Made by a program: the position numbers and the translations under genes. Of a stretch of DNA of 64,000 nt, positions 43,927 through 55,601 are shown piece by piece; positions within the stretch are counted from its first letter, which is position 1, and each line of letters opens with the position of its first letter. The notes beneath the pieces are model-generated. The model was not told the DNA's origin and did not search any database. It saw nothing but the letters and a program-made list of their open reading frames with translations. The stretch comes from Erodium maritimum (taxonomy: Eukaryota > Streptophyta > Magnoliopsida > Geraniales > Geraniaceae): NCBI GenBank assembly GCA_963921825.1, contig OY997596.1:9429001-9493000 (forward strand), written 5' to 3'.

Positions 43927-44815
43927 AGTTTTTGAACTTCAGGGTAATCATCGGTTAAACATGCCAACTTCAGGGTATACATTTGTAGTTTACCCTATTA
44001 AATAAAGCTAAAAATATAAAAACGAGCCACAAACATGGGAAAATATAAGTAAGATGGTAAAATTAAGTAAGACACGTTTACGCTCATCACTCTTGCACAT
44101 CGTATTAATTGTAGTGTCTTGCATGTTGAGATAAGTGGAGTCTTTTACCTTAAATATCTCCCATCAACACTTATTTAATTAGTTAATTAGCTAGTTAGTG
44201 GTAGTTAGGTCCCACCTAGCTACTAACTAACTAAGTTAACTAACATGGTTGGAACCATTTAGTCAAGAATCAATTTGTTGGTTCCATGGACTTGTTTGTG
44301 ACATGGGCCTCTTGGGTGGGGCCCACGGCCACTCCCAACGAGGTCCCATGACGCGTTCATCGCCTTCAACGCCTTCCTTCCAAGATATGTCCAATATTAT
44401 CCGACGATATAGTTCCCAAGACTCCAAGTCTTATCTCGATCCGTGAGATCCTAATCATTTACTAGAACATGGCCCAAAACCCCGTTTTGGTCATGTCCGG
44501 TGTCATCATCTTTGCTTGGATATTCTCCATCAGTGTGTCGTTGACTTATATCCTCCGGTGTGGCCCTTAGATTTATGCATGTTGGTAGATCAATGTAAAA
44601 TCTCATTTGACTTGATCATACCTAAGTGGAAAGTAACGAGACTTTATTATTGCCTAACATTGCATAAGGAATCGGCTCTTGTTGATTCATCCATGTCACT
44701 ATCCTTTTATCTCCAAATATCTTGATAAGGCACAGAGTCGTCATCCTTATTATTCTCAATCATTGTTCATCGACGTGTGAGATGACTGAATATATGATAC
44801 TTAGTATCATGTGCA

Positions 44816-46851
44816 CGACACAATGTTCGTAACGAAACGAAGAGTTGAAGATGAAAGCAACTGGAAATATGATGTTTCCTTTGGACGAGCCGTGCTCTTT
44901 TTCATCTTTCTGCTCAGTGTTGGTTTCTAGCTATGGAGCTTACTGTAAAATAGTTAAGAATGTCACCAAGCCAATACAGAGGAAGAGGAAGAAGGCTGGG
45001 GTTGTTCGTCTCTTTGAACGTGATCACATTAAGCCGATTCTAGGTTTAGTGAGCAACTCCGGTGAGCATTGTACGCATAAGTCGGACATCCAGATCACGG
45101 ATCCTAAAGAAGTTGGGAGAAAGCAACGAAGAGGGCGTACGAAATCCGGTACAAAGCCAGGACAAGAAGTTGTGAAGGATGGAACATGTGGCGCTTCCGT
45201 TCGGGAGTCCTCGACGACTGGTGTTGAGGGAAACTCGACTAACAAGGTCATACCGAACCAAATCTTTGTGCATAACTTACCATTCGAGACATCGGAGGAT
45301 TGGGTGAGGAACGTTTTTGGATCGTTTGGTGTGATCGATTCATGTTCAGTTATTTGTAGGCCAAGTAGAGGTCGATACTTTGTGTTTGTCTCTTTCACGT
45401 CCGATTCAGCGGCATCCCAGGCAGTAGATAGCTTGAATGGTTTTAAAATAAACGGGCACATTCTGTTCGTGGTTTTGGCTCGACCTCGTCGCACTCGTAG
45501 TGATGAACAAAAGTAGGTTATGGTTGTTGTACCAATTGATCCAAAACAGAGTATGAAGGTTGTTCCAGTATTGGGTGATTGACGTGACCTTAGTAGTGGC
45601 TTGGGTATTATTGTGTCGAAAACACCTGGTTGTGCTCCATCTGATCAGACCAAAAATAATGTGCCGGAGTTCGATGACCCGAGTTCCTCATCGGTTCCGT
45701 CCGGTGGGTGTGGAATCTGTTATTCTAATTTCGAATTGGTAGATTCGATCGATCAGGGTGATGCGAGAATTTTGGTGGCTGATCCAGTAGGTCCCTGTAA
45801 TCTCGCTGATGTATCATCTTCTCCGTGTAACAAAAGTTATCAATCGCCGGAACTCGGTTTTAGAAGCCAGAGAGGGTGCTCTGTTTCCGACACCCGAAAA
45901 GAGAGCATTCTTTTGGGCGTGATTAATGGGGTTACTGAGTCCAAGTCTCTGGTGATCACGGCTCCAACTGAGGTAACTGAGTCTGTCCCTAATCTGTCGA
46001 CTCTGAAGCCCTTCGGCGATGGTCACGGTCACGAAATTCCTTCGGGATCAATTGAAATTTTGAATCAATTTTCAAAGCTTGATTGCGATTTGGTCAATGA
46101 TCTCGATGAGGACGTAACTCCCGTGATTCCGTGCGTGGATTGCGGAGAAGACACGGGTCCGAAGATCGATGACTTTCCTTGTGAGGATTGCGTTTCGGAT
46201 GTGGATCAGATGGAATGTGATGGGTTTGGTTTACTTATGGGTCAAGCAACCCAATCCCAAATGTCAGCAGGCCTAAAAACTCTTGCTGTTGGGTCAGACC
46301 CGATAGATCCACAACCCAATTTAGGTAGTATGGTTTTAGAGGAGGGTGTTTTTTCTTGGGAACAACCCGGTCCTTGGAAGGATGCCCTCCTTAAGACCTC
46401 AAAACTCTTGAGTCGGGCTCCCTCACATCTTTCGGATTATAAATTATTTGGTGTGAAGCTTCCACCCATTGATAATGTGTCCCAGAAAGCATTATACTTG
46501 ATCGATGGATGAGCGGAGGAAGCCCTTTCGGCTAAGGCCCGTAATGGACGGCCTAAGTCCAGCTTGGTACCTCGTACTCATAATACTAGGACAAAGACTT
46601 GTGTCCTCAATCAGAAGGCTTCCAACGTTCCGACCTCAAAAAGCGAGTGGTATGAGGAAGATTAATTTCTACTTATTTGGGACGTAAGTCTAGGAAGTTG
46701 TTCTTGACTGGTTTATCCTGGTCGTTCTTTTGTTATGGGTTTGTTCCATGTTTCTCGTATGGAGACTTTTGTAATCGTGGTTGCTTGTTTTTTTGGCTTC
46801 TCCTCCTTAGAGAATGACCATCGAATAAATTTTTTAGCGCTTATAAAAAAA
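44816..46851 (+). mobile_element. ORF1-only LINE-derived retroposon, copy C ('half-LINE')
   Basis: Flanked by AGTATCATGTGCA at 44803-44815 and 46852-46864, a perfect 13-bp TSD. It starts 35 bp before the ORF1 ATG (44851), carries a whole ORF1 to 46665, has a 3' UTR of about 185 bp and ends GAATAAATTTTTTAGCGCTTATAAAAAAAA. No ORF2 sequence is present. Size and organisation match copy A (1.9 kb, ATG 43 bp from the 5' end). Confidence 0.87.
44851..46665 (+). pseudogene. LINE ORF1 protein with RRM domain (copy C), two stops and one frameshift
   Basis: Same architecture as copy A: N-terminal SFSSFCSVLVSSYGAYCKIVK, a basic linker, then an RRM with RNP2 IFVHNL and RNP1 RGRYFVFVSF (about residues 136-211 counted from 44851). 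A long acidic middle follows, then PGPWKDALLKTSKLLSRAPSHLSDY, a Pro-rich LPPID and the terminal TRTKT...SEWYEED. TAG at 45514-45516 and TGA at 45580-45582 interrupt one continuous frame. A frameshift at about 46505 separates the conserved last 50 residues. Without these the product would be about 600 aa. The RRM in ORF1 is the hallmark of the BNR-like L1 subclade in plants. Confidence 0.85.
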
Positions 46852-47390
46852 AGTATCATGTGCATGGCCATGATATTCCTTCAATAACTCTCAATCAAGC
46901 GGTCGTGAACAAATATCTTCTCCATACCATAGTATGAGGGATAAATCCCTTAGCCGTATTTCATGATACTCATGCGATCCGTCCCCAATCCCTATTTCGG
47001 ACAAAGTTAGGCTCAAGTCAAACTCAGTTGTTTACTGCATAGCAATCACAAAAACTATTTGGTCTAAGGATACATGGCAAGCTACGACACTGAATATGCT
47101 CATGACTTGATCTATACCACATATTCAGGTCGGGTCATCCAATATCATGTCCCACATGATATCTATGGCCAGACTCCGGAATCCCATTCCAATGACTAAT
47201 AGAACTGAGCCATAAAGAGTTATCTTTCTCACTAGTCGCTTCTAGGGAAGCTTTTTTTACTAGGGACCCATCGAATGTGATCCATCAGTATTTGTGGTTC
47301 TAGTTCTTTTGTGGACACAGATCAGAACACACATCGATATATTACTCCAACACATAAGTAATATAAAACCACTTAACTTTTTTGTTAACG

Positions 47391-48393
47391 ATGACAAATT
47401 ACAATCTAGATATCTGGCGATTTACGACTGAGCTATGGGCATCATGTCTAATAGTAACGATCATTAATTCTATGACTTGGGAAATCAAGGGTCTTGCTAG
47501 AAGTTACTCATGACCCGTTGGTGAAACATCTTGTTTCATTTCACTACCAATACTCATAGAATTCTAAAGGGTCACACACAATAGGGAAAGACCACGAAAT
47601 GGTTTCGATTAAATAAAATGGTGTGGAATTATGTTTGATATAATAAACATATAACTTTTATTCAATTCAAATACTCACAAAGAAAATAATATTCGTATTT
47701 AATAATTATAAGGTATAGTAATTAAATAGACAAATAAAATGGCCAAATATATCAAATAATTAGGGCTTGACAGAACACCCCTATAGCCAAATAGAGGTAT
47801 TCAGCCAACCAAATTAACTTGGATATGTTATTGGCACTTTATTTAATTAAAAGGATTAAAAGGAAACCCTAAATTATAGAAGGTCTAGACTAAAGAACGC
47901 TAGTTGGACTAAGTCAAGGTTTCCTAATCCTATTTGGCTTGGACTTAAAATAAGACCAACACCTATAAATAAAGGGCTACCTTGGCGGAAAACATGAATC
48001 ATCATTGCTCTTATTTTCGGCCACCACATAGTGAGTTGAGAGTTCTTCGTTCAAGGGATACTAGCGTGGTCAATTGTGGATCTATCTTTAACGTGTGGAT
48101 ACCGTTATAAGGAGAACACTTGGGCGCCTATACCGACACTTCTAAAGGTCCCCATCTCAAACCAATTGATTGAAAGTGCTCTCCATTGAGATAATCTCCA
48201 TTAAATAATCACATAGATTAGGAATTACATGAATGTGTGATCTAGGTTATTAGGATTATGACCGAAAAAAGTTTAGGAAATTTTTGTTTTCCACCATGTT
48301 AACGTAACACACCTCATAGTAGAACATTGCTTACCTTGTCCTATGGCTTCTCAGGTTTGTTTCATGTCTCGATCTGAAAATGAACGGGTTATA
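47391..48393 (+). repeat. Copia-like LTR/leader remnant with TATA box
   Basis: U3-like sequence leads to CTATAAATAAAGG (TATA at about 47963-47971), followed by CTCTTATTTTCGGCCACC and a leader-like region. It lies upstream of, and in the same direction as, the copia polyprotein. It does not closely resemble the LTR at 52856-55600, so it may belong to another element. Ends not fixed. Confidence 0.45.
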
Positions 48394-49200
48394 TGTTAGT
48401 CTTAGTGCCCGTAGTTCAATCATAAATGTCCAAATATATATAAATATATAATAATCGCTTTATGCTTGGTTTAGTGTATGCATGATTTTCTATGTGTTGG
48501 ATTAGAATTGCATGCTTAACTTTACTTACCGAGCATCTCACCTCACATGCAAAGATAAAATTGGTTTTTGATCATTTTTTATGAGCCCTTAGAACCGTCA
48601 TTGCATTGGATGTAGTTGACGGGTTCAAAGGAAGAATTACATTGGATGTAATTCGAGGCATCATTGCATTTGGAATGTAGTTAATGTGATCATCGCATCT
48701 AGGATGTGCCAAAGTTTTAAACACAACCGGAAAAGTAAAAACGGGTCATGTCTGATACCTCCCAATTATGAACACCTTACTACCTCCCCGTCATATGGGT
48801 GTCATGCGCATTAGCGGAGCATCCATGGGAAAGCGGGGTAGTAGGTTTTGACGACATATGTGGGTGTCGTGCGCATTAGCGGAGTACCTACATAGTGACG
48901 GGCCATAGTTGAAAATTGGTGGACCCGACTAAGATTCTCAGCCTGAGGTTGAGCTAGGGTAACAGATAGGGTAAGCCATGTACATAAGTGCATACCCTAG
49001 CCAAGAGACACATTGGATGTGATTGGATGGAATCCTACCTACATAGCTCGATTAAGTGGTGAGCATTAGTTCAGCTTAATCAAGTGAATCAAGGATCTTG
49101 GTTTAAGATTCTAAAGGTTTAGAATCGATTGTTGGTGTTTAAGCTTGACCTTCATAAAATTTATGCAATTTACTGATTGAGTTTTATTTGTTTTAGATCA
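48394..49200 (+). other. Copia untranslated leader with internal short repeats
   Basis: At 48394 a stretch of about 42 bp (TTAGTCTTAGTGCCCGTAG...) recurs at 52858. At 48790-48900 the block GGTGTCRTGCGCATTAGCGGAG occurs twice, and at 48600-48710 CATTGCATTNGGATGTAGTT-like units recur. No coding. Confidence 0.45.
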
Positions 49201-52200
49201 AATGGAAAATCTAGCGAAATTAATAGTTTGTCATTAAAAACCATTCTTGACAGGGTCAAGCTAAATGGGACAAATTATTTGGACTGGTACAGAATTTTGA
49301 GGATAGTCCTCAAGTTTGAACGCAAAGAATATGTCCTTGACAAGGTTATCCCTCGTGTCCAGAAAATAAAGGGGCATCTCGAATGTCTTAATGGACTGGG
49401 TCTTGAGATAGAGTTAGAGATGACAACAGATAGGTTTCTGCGCTCCCTTCCTCGTGCATAGGTTGAGTTCATCATGAACTATCACATGCACGATATGGAC
49501 ATGACCATATCAGAGTTACATGGTGGTTTGTAACTGCTGGGAAGAATATAAGGGATCTAGGATCCAAGGATATTTTGATGGTCAAAAAGGGATATAGTTT
49601 CAATAAGGAAACTAGTAGTGGCAAGGGCAAGGCCCCTGCGCACTTGGTATGAAAGATGAGACACTTGATCGCTTTTAACCCTTCTAGGCCCAGGGTCCTT
49701 AAGGAAGGCTAAGGAGGATGAGAATGTCTACTTCTATTTCCAGAAGCCTAGTCAACGGAAAAGGGATTGCGGGAAAAATCAAGATGATCCAAAGAAAGGC
49801 AGTGGGACTGCGCTTTCCTCAGGTATTAACTTTATAGAGCTACATCTCTCTACTTTCAAGATTCATGGTATTGGATACTGGGGCTGAATCTCACATATGC
49901 ACTGACGTGCAATGACTAGAAAGTAGGAGAAGCTTGAAAAGCATAAAATGGACCTTAGAGTTGTGGCAACTACTTTAGGATCCATAAGTCTTACTTTGCT
50001 AAGATGCCTAGTTTTGTGCTACATAATGTATGTTGCATACCTACTGTTAGTAGGAAAATTATATTCATGTCCATGTTAGACAAGGAAGGATATACGTTAT
50101 ATTTTCAATATTCTATGCAATGATATGTTTTATGTTAGTGCTAACATGGTTGGAGGATTGTACATATTAGATATGGGTAACAATGCCTCAAGCTCTATTT
50201 ATAACGTTAATGCCAAGAGGTTTAAATCCGACGATTTAAACCGAAACTCTTATAAGGCACTGTCATTAGGGTCGTATAAACAAAACGCATATCAGCACTT
50301 CGGAAGTGCATACTTTTAAGTCCGTTCGAATTTCATTCGGTTGATAAGTGCGAGGCTTGTTTGATGGACCTAATGACTAAAGCGCCATTCATCGGTTGCG
50401 GTGAAAGGACAAATGAATTATTGGGGCTAATATACTCGGATGGGTGTAGACCAATAAGTTCGCTTGCCAGAAGGGGTTTTAGCTAGTTTATCACATTAAC
50501 TGTTGATTACAGTAAATATGGTTATGTCTATTAGATGAGACATAAGTCTGAAACTTTTGATGAATTCAAAGAGTTTAAGACATAAATAGAAAACCAGCTA
50601 GGGAAAGGTATTAAGGCATTTCGATTGGATCGATGTGGAAAATACTTGACCATAGAGTTATTAGATCATCTAAAAGAGAATGGGATCCTTTTGGAATGGA
50701 CTTTTCCTGGGACACTGTAGTTCAAAGGTGTAGCCAAACAGAGAAATCGGACATTTTTAGACAATGGTATGTTCCATGATCAGTTGGACCGATCTCCTGA
50801 TTTCTTAGCGGGGTTATGATCTGGAGGCGGCCGCGTTCATGGTGAATAGGGCTTCGACGAAGGGTGTGGAAGGGACACCATTTTGGAAATGGTACAAGAA
50901 GAAGCCCGTTTTGTCCTTACTAAGATCTGGGGCTGCGAGGCTTATGTGAAATGTTTAGTTTCGACTAAGCTCGAACAAAGATTTGAGAAATGCACCTTCG
51001 TGGGGTATCCCAAAGTAACAAGGGGATACTACTTCTACAAACCCAGTGAGAAAATGGTGTTCATCACTAGGGGTGGGGTCTTTATGGAAAGGTAATTTGT
51101 TTCCAAAGACGTTAGTGGGAGGACTGTACATGTAGAACAAATTCAAGATGGTACAGATCCATCTGAACCACTTGACAACCCAGTAGAGGAGCCAGAAGTG
51201 GTCGTAGAGTAGGAACCAGTTCCCGTAACAATTCCTGAAGGTCCAAGGCAATGTGGAAAGATCAATCACCCACCTCTGAGATATGGTTATTTTGTGTCTG
51301 GAAGGGACGGTAAGCTAATGGTGGATCATAAGGATCCATCCACCTTTCAAGAAGCTGTGGATGGGCCCAACTTCGAGTTATGGCTATGAGCCATGAGAGA
51401 GGAAATGCAGTCCATGTCGGACAACCAAGTCCGGGAACTGGTTGATCCCATCAATGGTGTGAGGACCATCGGATGCAAATGGATCTTCAAGGTGAAGATG
51501 GACATGGACGACAACTCTCGGACCTACAAGGCCCAACTGGTTGTGAAAAGTTATAGGAAGATCCAAGGGATTGACTATGAGGAAACCTTCTCACCAGTGG
51601 CCATGGTCAAATCTATCCAGATTCTTCTTGACATAGTCTCGTATCTTGATTACGAGATATAGCAAGTGGATGTCAAAACCGCTTTTAAACGGGAATTTGA
51701 CTCAGGACGTTTGTATGTCTTAGCCCGAAGGTTTTGACGATACGAAGAATAAAGGAATAGATTTATAAGTTGTTGAAATCCATTTGTGGATTGAAACAAG
51801 CTTCTCGGAGTTGGAACCTTTGTTTTGATTAAGCGGTAATTAGATTTGGCTTCATCAAGAACGAGGATGACCCTTGCGTTTGTAAGAAGGCTTGTGGGAG
51901 AAATATTTCCTTTCTGGTGCTCATTGGAGACGATATCCCAACCTTTCTCGAGACTAAAAGCTTGGTTGAGGAAGTGTTTCGCAATATAGGACTTAGGCGA
52001 TGCTCCCTATATCTTAGGGATTAAGATATGTAGAGATCGAACCAAGTGGGTCTTGGGATTAAGTCAGAGCACCTATGTGAACAATGCATTGAGTGGGTTC
52101 TCAATGCTCGATTGAAAGAAAGGATTCTTTCTCGCTCGTCATGATGTTCATTTCAGCAAGACTCGGTGTCCTAATACACCTGATGAGCTTAAAAGGATGA

Positions 52201-52800
52201 TGCGAATCCCATGCCCTTGGGGGGTAGGATCGATCATATATTCCCTGACATATACGAGACCGGACCTCTCATATGCCTTGTGTTGTACCAGTAGACATCA
52301 GTATAACCCTTAGGGAAAGATGATGCTGAAAAAAGATGATGTTGAACTAGTCGTCGAAGGATGAGTAGACACTAGTTTTCCAGACGAATCCATATGACTT
52401 TAGAAGTTAGTCAGGACATACATTTGAACTGAATGGCGAAGCTTTTAGCTGGTAGAGCATAAAGCAAGCTATCGTCCCCGAATCTACGATAGAGGCCGAG
52501 TACATGGTTGTTGTAGAGGCAGCAAAAAAGGCTGCTTGGATTTGAAAATTCACGGTAGGGTTGGGTGTAATCAAAAACCCATCCAACTCGGTGAATCTAT
52601 TTTGCGACAACACAAGGGCCATTGCGCAAGCTAACAGCCTATATCGCATAACAAATCCAAACATGTACGGCGGCATATCCACCTCATCAGAGAAATACTG
52701 AACCTAGGTGAAGTGAAGATCACCTATATTGCAACTGATGTTAACATAGCCAAATCCGTTGACTAAAGGCACTCTCGCTGTCAAATCATGTTAGACATGT
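49201..52800 (+). pseudogene. Ty1/copia gag-pol polyprotein, heavily decayed
   Basis: Order of remnants: gag KLNGTNYLDWYRILRIVLKFERKEYVLD (49255-49350) and FIMNYHMHDMDMTISELHGG (49468-49530); protease VLDTGAESHICTDVQ (about 49871-49915); integrase from about 50340 with KAPF, KYGYV, GTPFWKWYKKKP, IWGCEAYVK and CTFVGYPKVTRGYYFY (to 51100); RT WIFKVKMDMD...YKAQLVVKSYRKIQGIDYEETFSPVAMVKSIQILL (51390-51640) and QVDVKTAFKREF; C-terminal YILGIKICRDR, YTRPDLSYAL and RNase H pieces to about 52770. Every domain carries stops or shifts. The catalytic YVDD region of RT is not readable. The order gag-PR-IN-RT-RH proves copia. Confidence 0.88.
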
Positions 52801-52907
52801 AAAGTCAATGGGAATATAATGGAATTTAGATTGGAACTAGGGCAAGTGGGAGATTATTAGTCTTAGTGCCCGTAGTTCAATCATAAATGTCCATATATAT
52901 ATGGAAG

Positions 52908-53575
52908 CTTTCGTGTACAAACCACTGTTAGGATACTAACTTGCAAACTCATTAGGAGCGTGGATACAACAATTGAATATGGCACATGGCAGCATCTTGG
53001 ATAGTGTGTATTTATTTTTTTCCAAATTAATCTTGGATACACCAATTCATTCCCGCTTCGTTTCAACTCCGATTTTTTGTATTCTTTCACCCTTATTTTT
53101 ATTTTTCCAAGAGCTATCTATAGAGATGCATATTGAATATATTTTTAACAAAAAAAAAATAAAAATAGGATAAGTCTAACGTAATTGTAAATCGGAAATG
53201 TAAATCTGCATAAACAAAATGTAATTACATTTTATTTTAGCGATATTACATTTCAATTCTGTATATTTACATTTCATTTCTGCAGATTCACAAACTATGT
53301 TCATCCGATTTACATTTACGTTGGACTTATCCTATTTTATTTTATTTTTCTTCAAATATATTAAATATATATCTCTATGGATAGCACTTTGAAAAATAAA
53401 AATAATGGTATAAGAATGAAAAAAATCGGAATGAAAACGAAGCGGGAATGAGTCAATTAGCGAATTTGGTAAAAAAAATAAATGCTTACTACTAAGATGC
53501 TGTCATGTGGCATATATCCACTGAACTACAATGGTTCGCAAGTTAGTATCGTAAATATAGGTTTGCACCCGAAAG
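52908..53575. repeat. Foldback element: 668-bp near-palindrome
   Basis: The left arm from CTTTCGTGTACAAACC matches the reverse complement of the right arm ending at 53575 (CTTTCGGGTGCAAACC), almost end to end. Shared blocks include GATACTAACTTGC, CATTCCCGCTTCGTTT, ATAGAGATATATATT, GGATAAGTC and GTAAATCGGA. Arms are about 300 bp with a short centre near 53240. No coding. It sits inside the copia LTR next to a (TA)n tract. Confidence 0.85.
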
Positions 53576-53593
53576 TAAATATATATATATATA

Positions 53594-53939
53594 GGGTGGC
53601 TATCCAGTAAAAACCCTCCTTATTGTGCAAACTACGAACCAATCTAACCCACAGGATGCGGTCAAAGTGACGTCAGCAGAGCGCGCGCGATGCTGACACG
53701 TGGCAGATGCGCGTGCCTCTGCCCGCGCGCGTGAGCGTGTTGACCACGCGCGTGCACGGTGCTAATAGTTTGGCGCGCACAGTGCTAATAGTTTAGCACA
53801 GTGCCAAACTATTAGCACTGTGCGCCCAAACTATTAGCACTGTGCGCGCCACGTGTCAGCACTGTGCGCGCGCGCCCACGTGTCAGCACCTGGTGAGTTC
53901 GTAGTTTGCACAATAAGCGGTGGTTTGTACCTGATACCA

Positions 53940-53943
<4 letters not shown>
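53594..53943. mobile_element. MITE inserted in a (TA)n microsatellite, copy 2
   Basis: Ends GGGTGGCTATCCAGTAAAAAC and (inverted) GGGTTGGTATCAGGTACAAAC, flanked by TATATA tracts (53579-53593, 53944-53970). Same family as 39353-39748 but reversed. The centre holds several CACGTG/ACACGTGG motifs and TTAGCACTGTGCGC palindromes. Confidence 0.8.
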
Positions 53944-53970
<27 letters not shown>

Positions 53971-55601
53971 CATTAGCAATAAAATTAAAGCGGCTTTATA
54001 TTACTTATGTGTTGGAGTAATATATCGAGGTGTGTTCTAATCTATGCCCACCATGCGAATAGAACCATAGATCAAAATGGATCACACTCGATGGGTCCCT
54101 AGTCAACAAAGCTTCACTAGAAGCGACTAGTATGAAAGATGACTCTTTATGGCTTACGTTCTTTTAGTCATTGGAATGGGATTCCGGAGTCTGATCATAG
54201 ATATCATGTGGGACATGATATTGGACGACCCGACATGAATATGTTCCATAGATCAAGTCATGAAAATATTCATTGTTGTAACTTATCATGTATTCTTAGA
54301 CTAAAGAGTCTTTGTGATCGCTATGCAGTAAACCACTAAGTTTGACCTGAGCCTAACGTTGTCCGTAACAGAGCTTCCATAACGACCAGGATTGGATGGG
54401 GGACGGACTGCATGAGTGACATGAAAGACGGCTAAGGGATTTATCCTTCATACTACGGTATGGGAAAGATATCAGTTCTCGGCCGTTTGATCGAGAGTGA
54501 CTGAAAGAATAGCATGGCCGTGCACATGATACTGGGTATCATATATTCAGTCATCTCACATATCAACAATGACTGAGAATAATAACGATGACGACTCTAT
54601 GCCTTATCTCAATCAGGATATCGGAGATGAAAGGATAATGACAGGGACGACGGAAAGGTTAGAATCGACAGGGTCTATTCGTTATGTAGTGTTAGGCAAT
54701 ACTAAAGTCTCGTTAGTTGCCATTTAAATAGGATCAAGTAAAATGGGATTTTACGTTGATCTATTGACATGCATAAACCTAAGGGTCACACAGGAGGGTG
54801 AAACTCATTGACAAATTTATGGAGAATGGCCAAAAGGGAGTTGTCTCGGGACATGACCAAAACTAGGTTTTGGATCATGTGTTCGTAAGTGAATAGGACT
54901 TTATGGATCGATACAAGGCTTGGAGTCTTGGGATTAATTAAATCAAATAATGTTGGACATTTCCTGTATGAAAGTCTTGGAGGCGGTGAGCACGTCACGG
55001 AACCTCGTTGGGAATTGCCACGGGCCATGCTCCAAGAGGCCCATGAGAGGCCCATGCAACCAAGGCCTATGGAACTAATTAATCAAGTCTTGATTAATTA
55101 GTACTAAGTAAGCAACACAATGATTAAGGTGTTGGTGATTCAACACCTAACCCCATCTTGTCTAGCCATACTTTGTCTTATTTACACCTTACTTGTCACC
55201 ATACTTGTCCCATGCTTTTAGTTTGACAAGTTGATGGACTTTGTTATGTTTAAGTCATCTTTTTTTAAGATAACAAACACAAGACAAGAATAGGAAACAC
55301 AACTTCTCCCTCCCCTCCCTTGCAATTTCTGCCAAGGCAAGCTACCACCTCAATTTTTGTGTTCTTGAGTCCTCAGAGAAGAACTACGTGGATTTGATTC
55401 CCATGTGGATACGTAGGCGTCTTGGAGACTCAAGCCAATCATTCGTTACCCGATGTTCTTGTTTTGGTAAGAAATAGTGCTGAATTTTCCTCTTGTGAAT
55501 CCATTCTTTGTTAGTAGTTTCATGGTTTTAATCGTCTCTTGGTTTTCTTTGATTTTCCGCTGCGAGTTGGTTCATCTCCAACCCTATCTCGAGACCCGAC
55601 A

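Larger units (their letters stand above)
41657..43995. mobile_element. Mutator-like element (MULE), non-autonomous, with 9-bp TSD
   Basis: The left end GGGTGAACTAGAAATGCATACCC and the right end (inverted) GGGTAAACTACAAATGTATACCC start inverted repeats of roughly 110 bp (41657-41765 and, interrupted, about 42985-43058 plus 43942-43995). The TSD is TATTAAATA: right copy 43996-44004. The left copy is split by the solo LTR (26544-26551 plus base 41656). No transposase is seen. The interior is AT-rich except for a GC-rich island at 42510-42835. Confidence 0.8.
44105..47390 (-). repeat. Copia-type LTR on the minus strand, split by copy C
   Basis: The stretches 44105-44802 and 46865-47390 are the reverse of 53976-55100: for example ATATATTACTCCAACACATAAG (47339-47360) against its complement at 54000-54025, and GACTCTATGCC/GAGTCGTCAT blocks near 44735 and 54590. 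Together they form one LTR of about 1.2 kb opposite in orientation to the LTR at 52856-55600. No internal domain adjoins. Confidence 0.65.
52842..55600 (+). repeat. Copia 3' LTR with polypurine tract, interrupted by two small elements
   Basis: The purine run GGGCAAGTGGGAGAT (52842-52856) ends in TATTAGTCTTAGTGCCCG, the LTR start. The LTR is cut at 52907 by a foldback element and a MITE, and resumes at about 53976 (CATTAGCAATAAAATTAAAGC). It runs through a CTCCCTCCCCTCCCTTGC stretch (about 55305) and the GTGGATTTGATTCCCATGTGG block to a probable end CGAGACCCGACA at about 55601. Confidence 0.65.
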
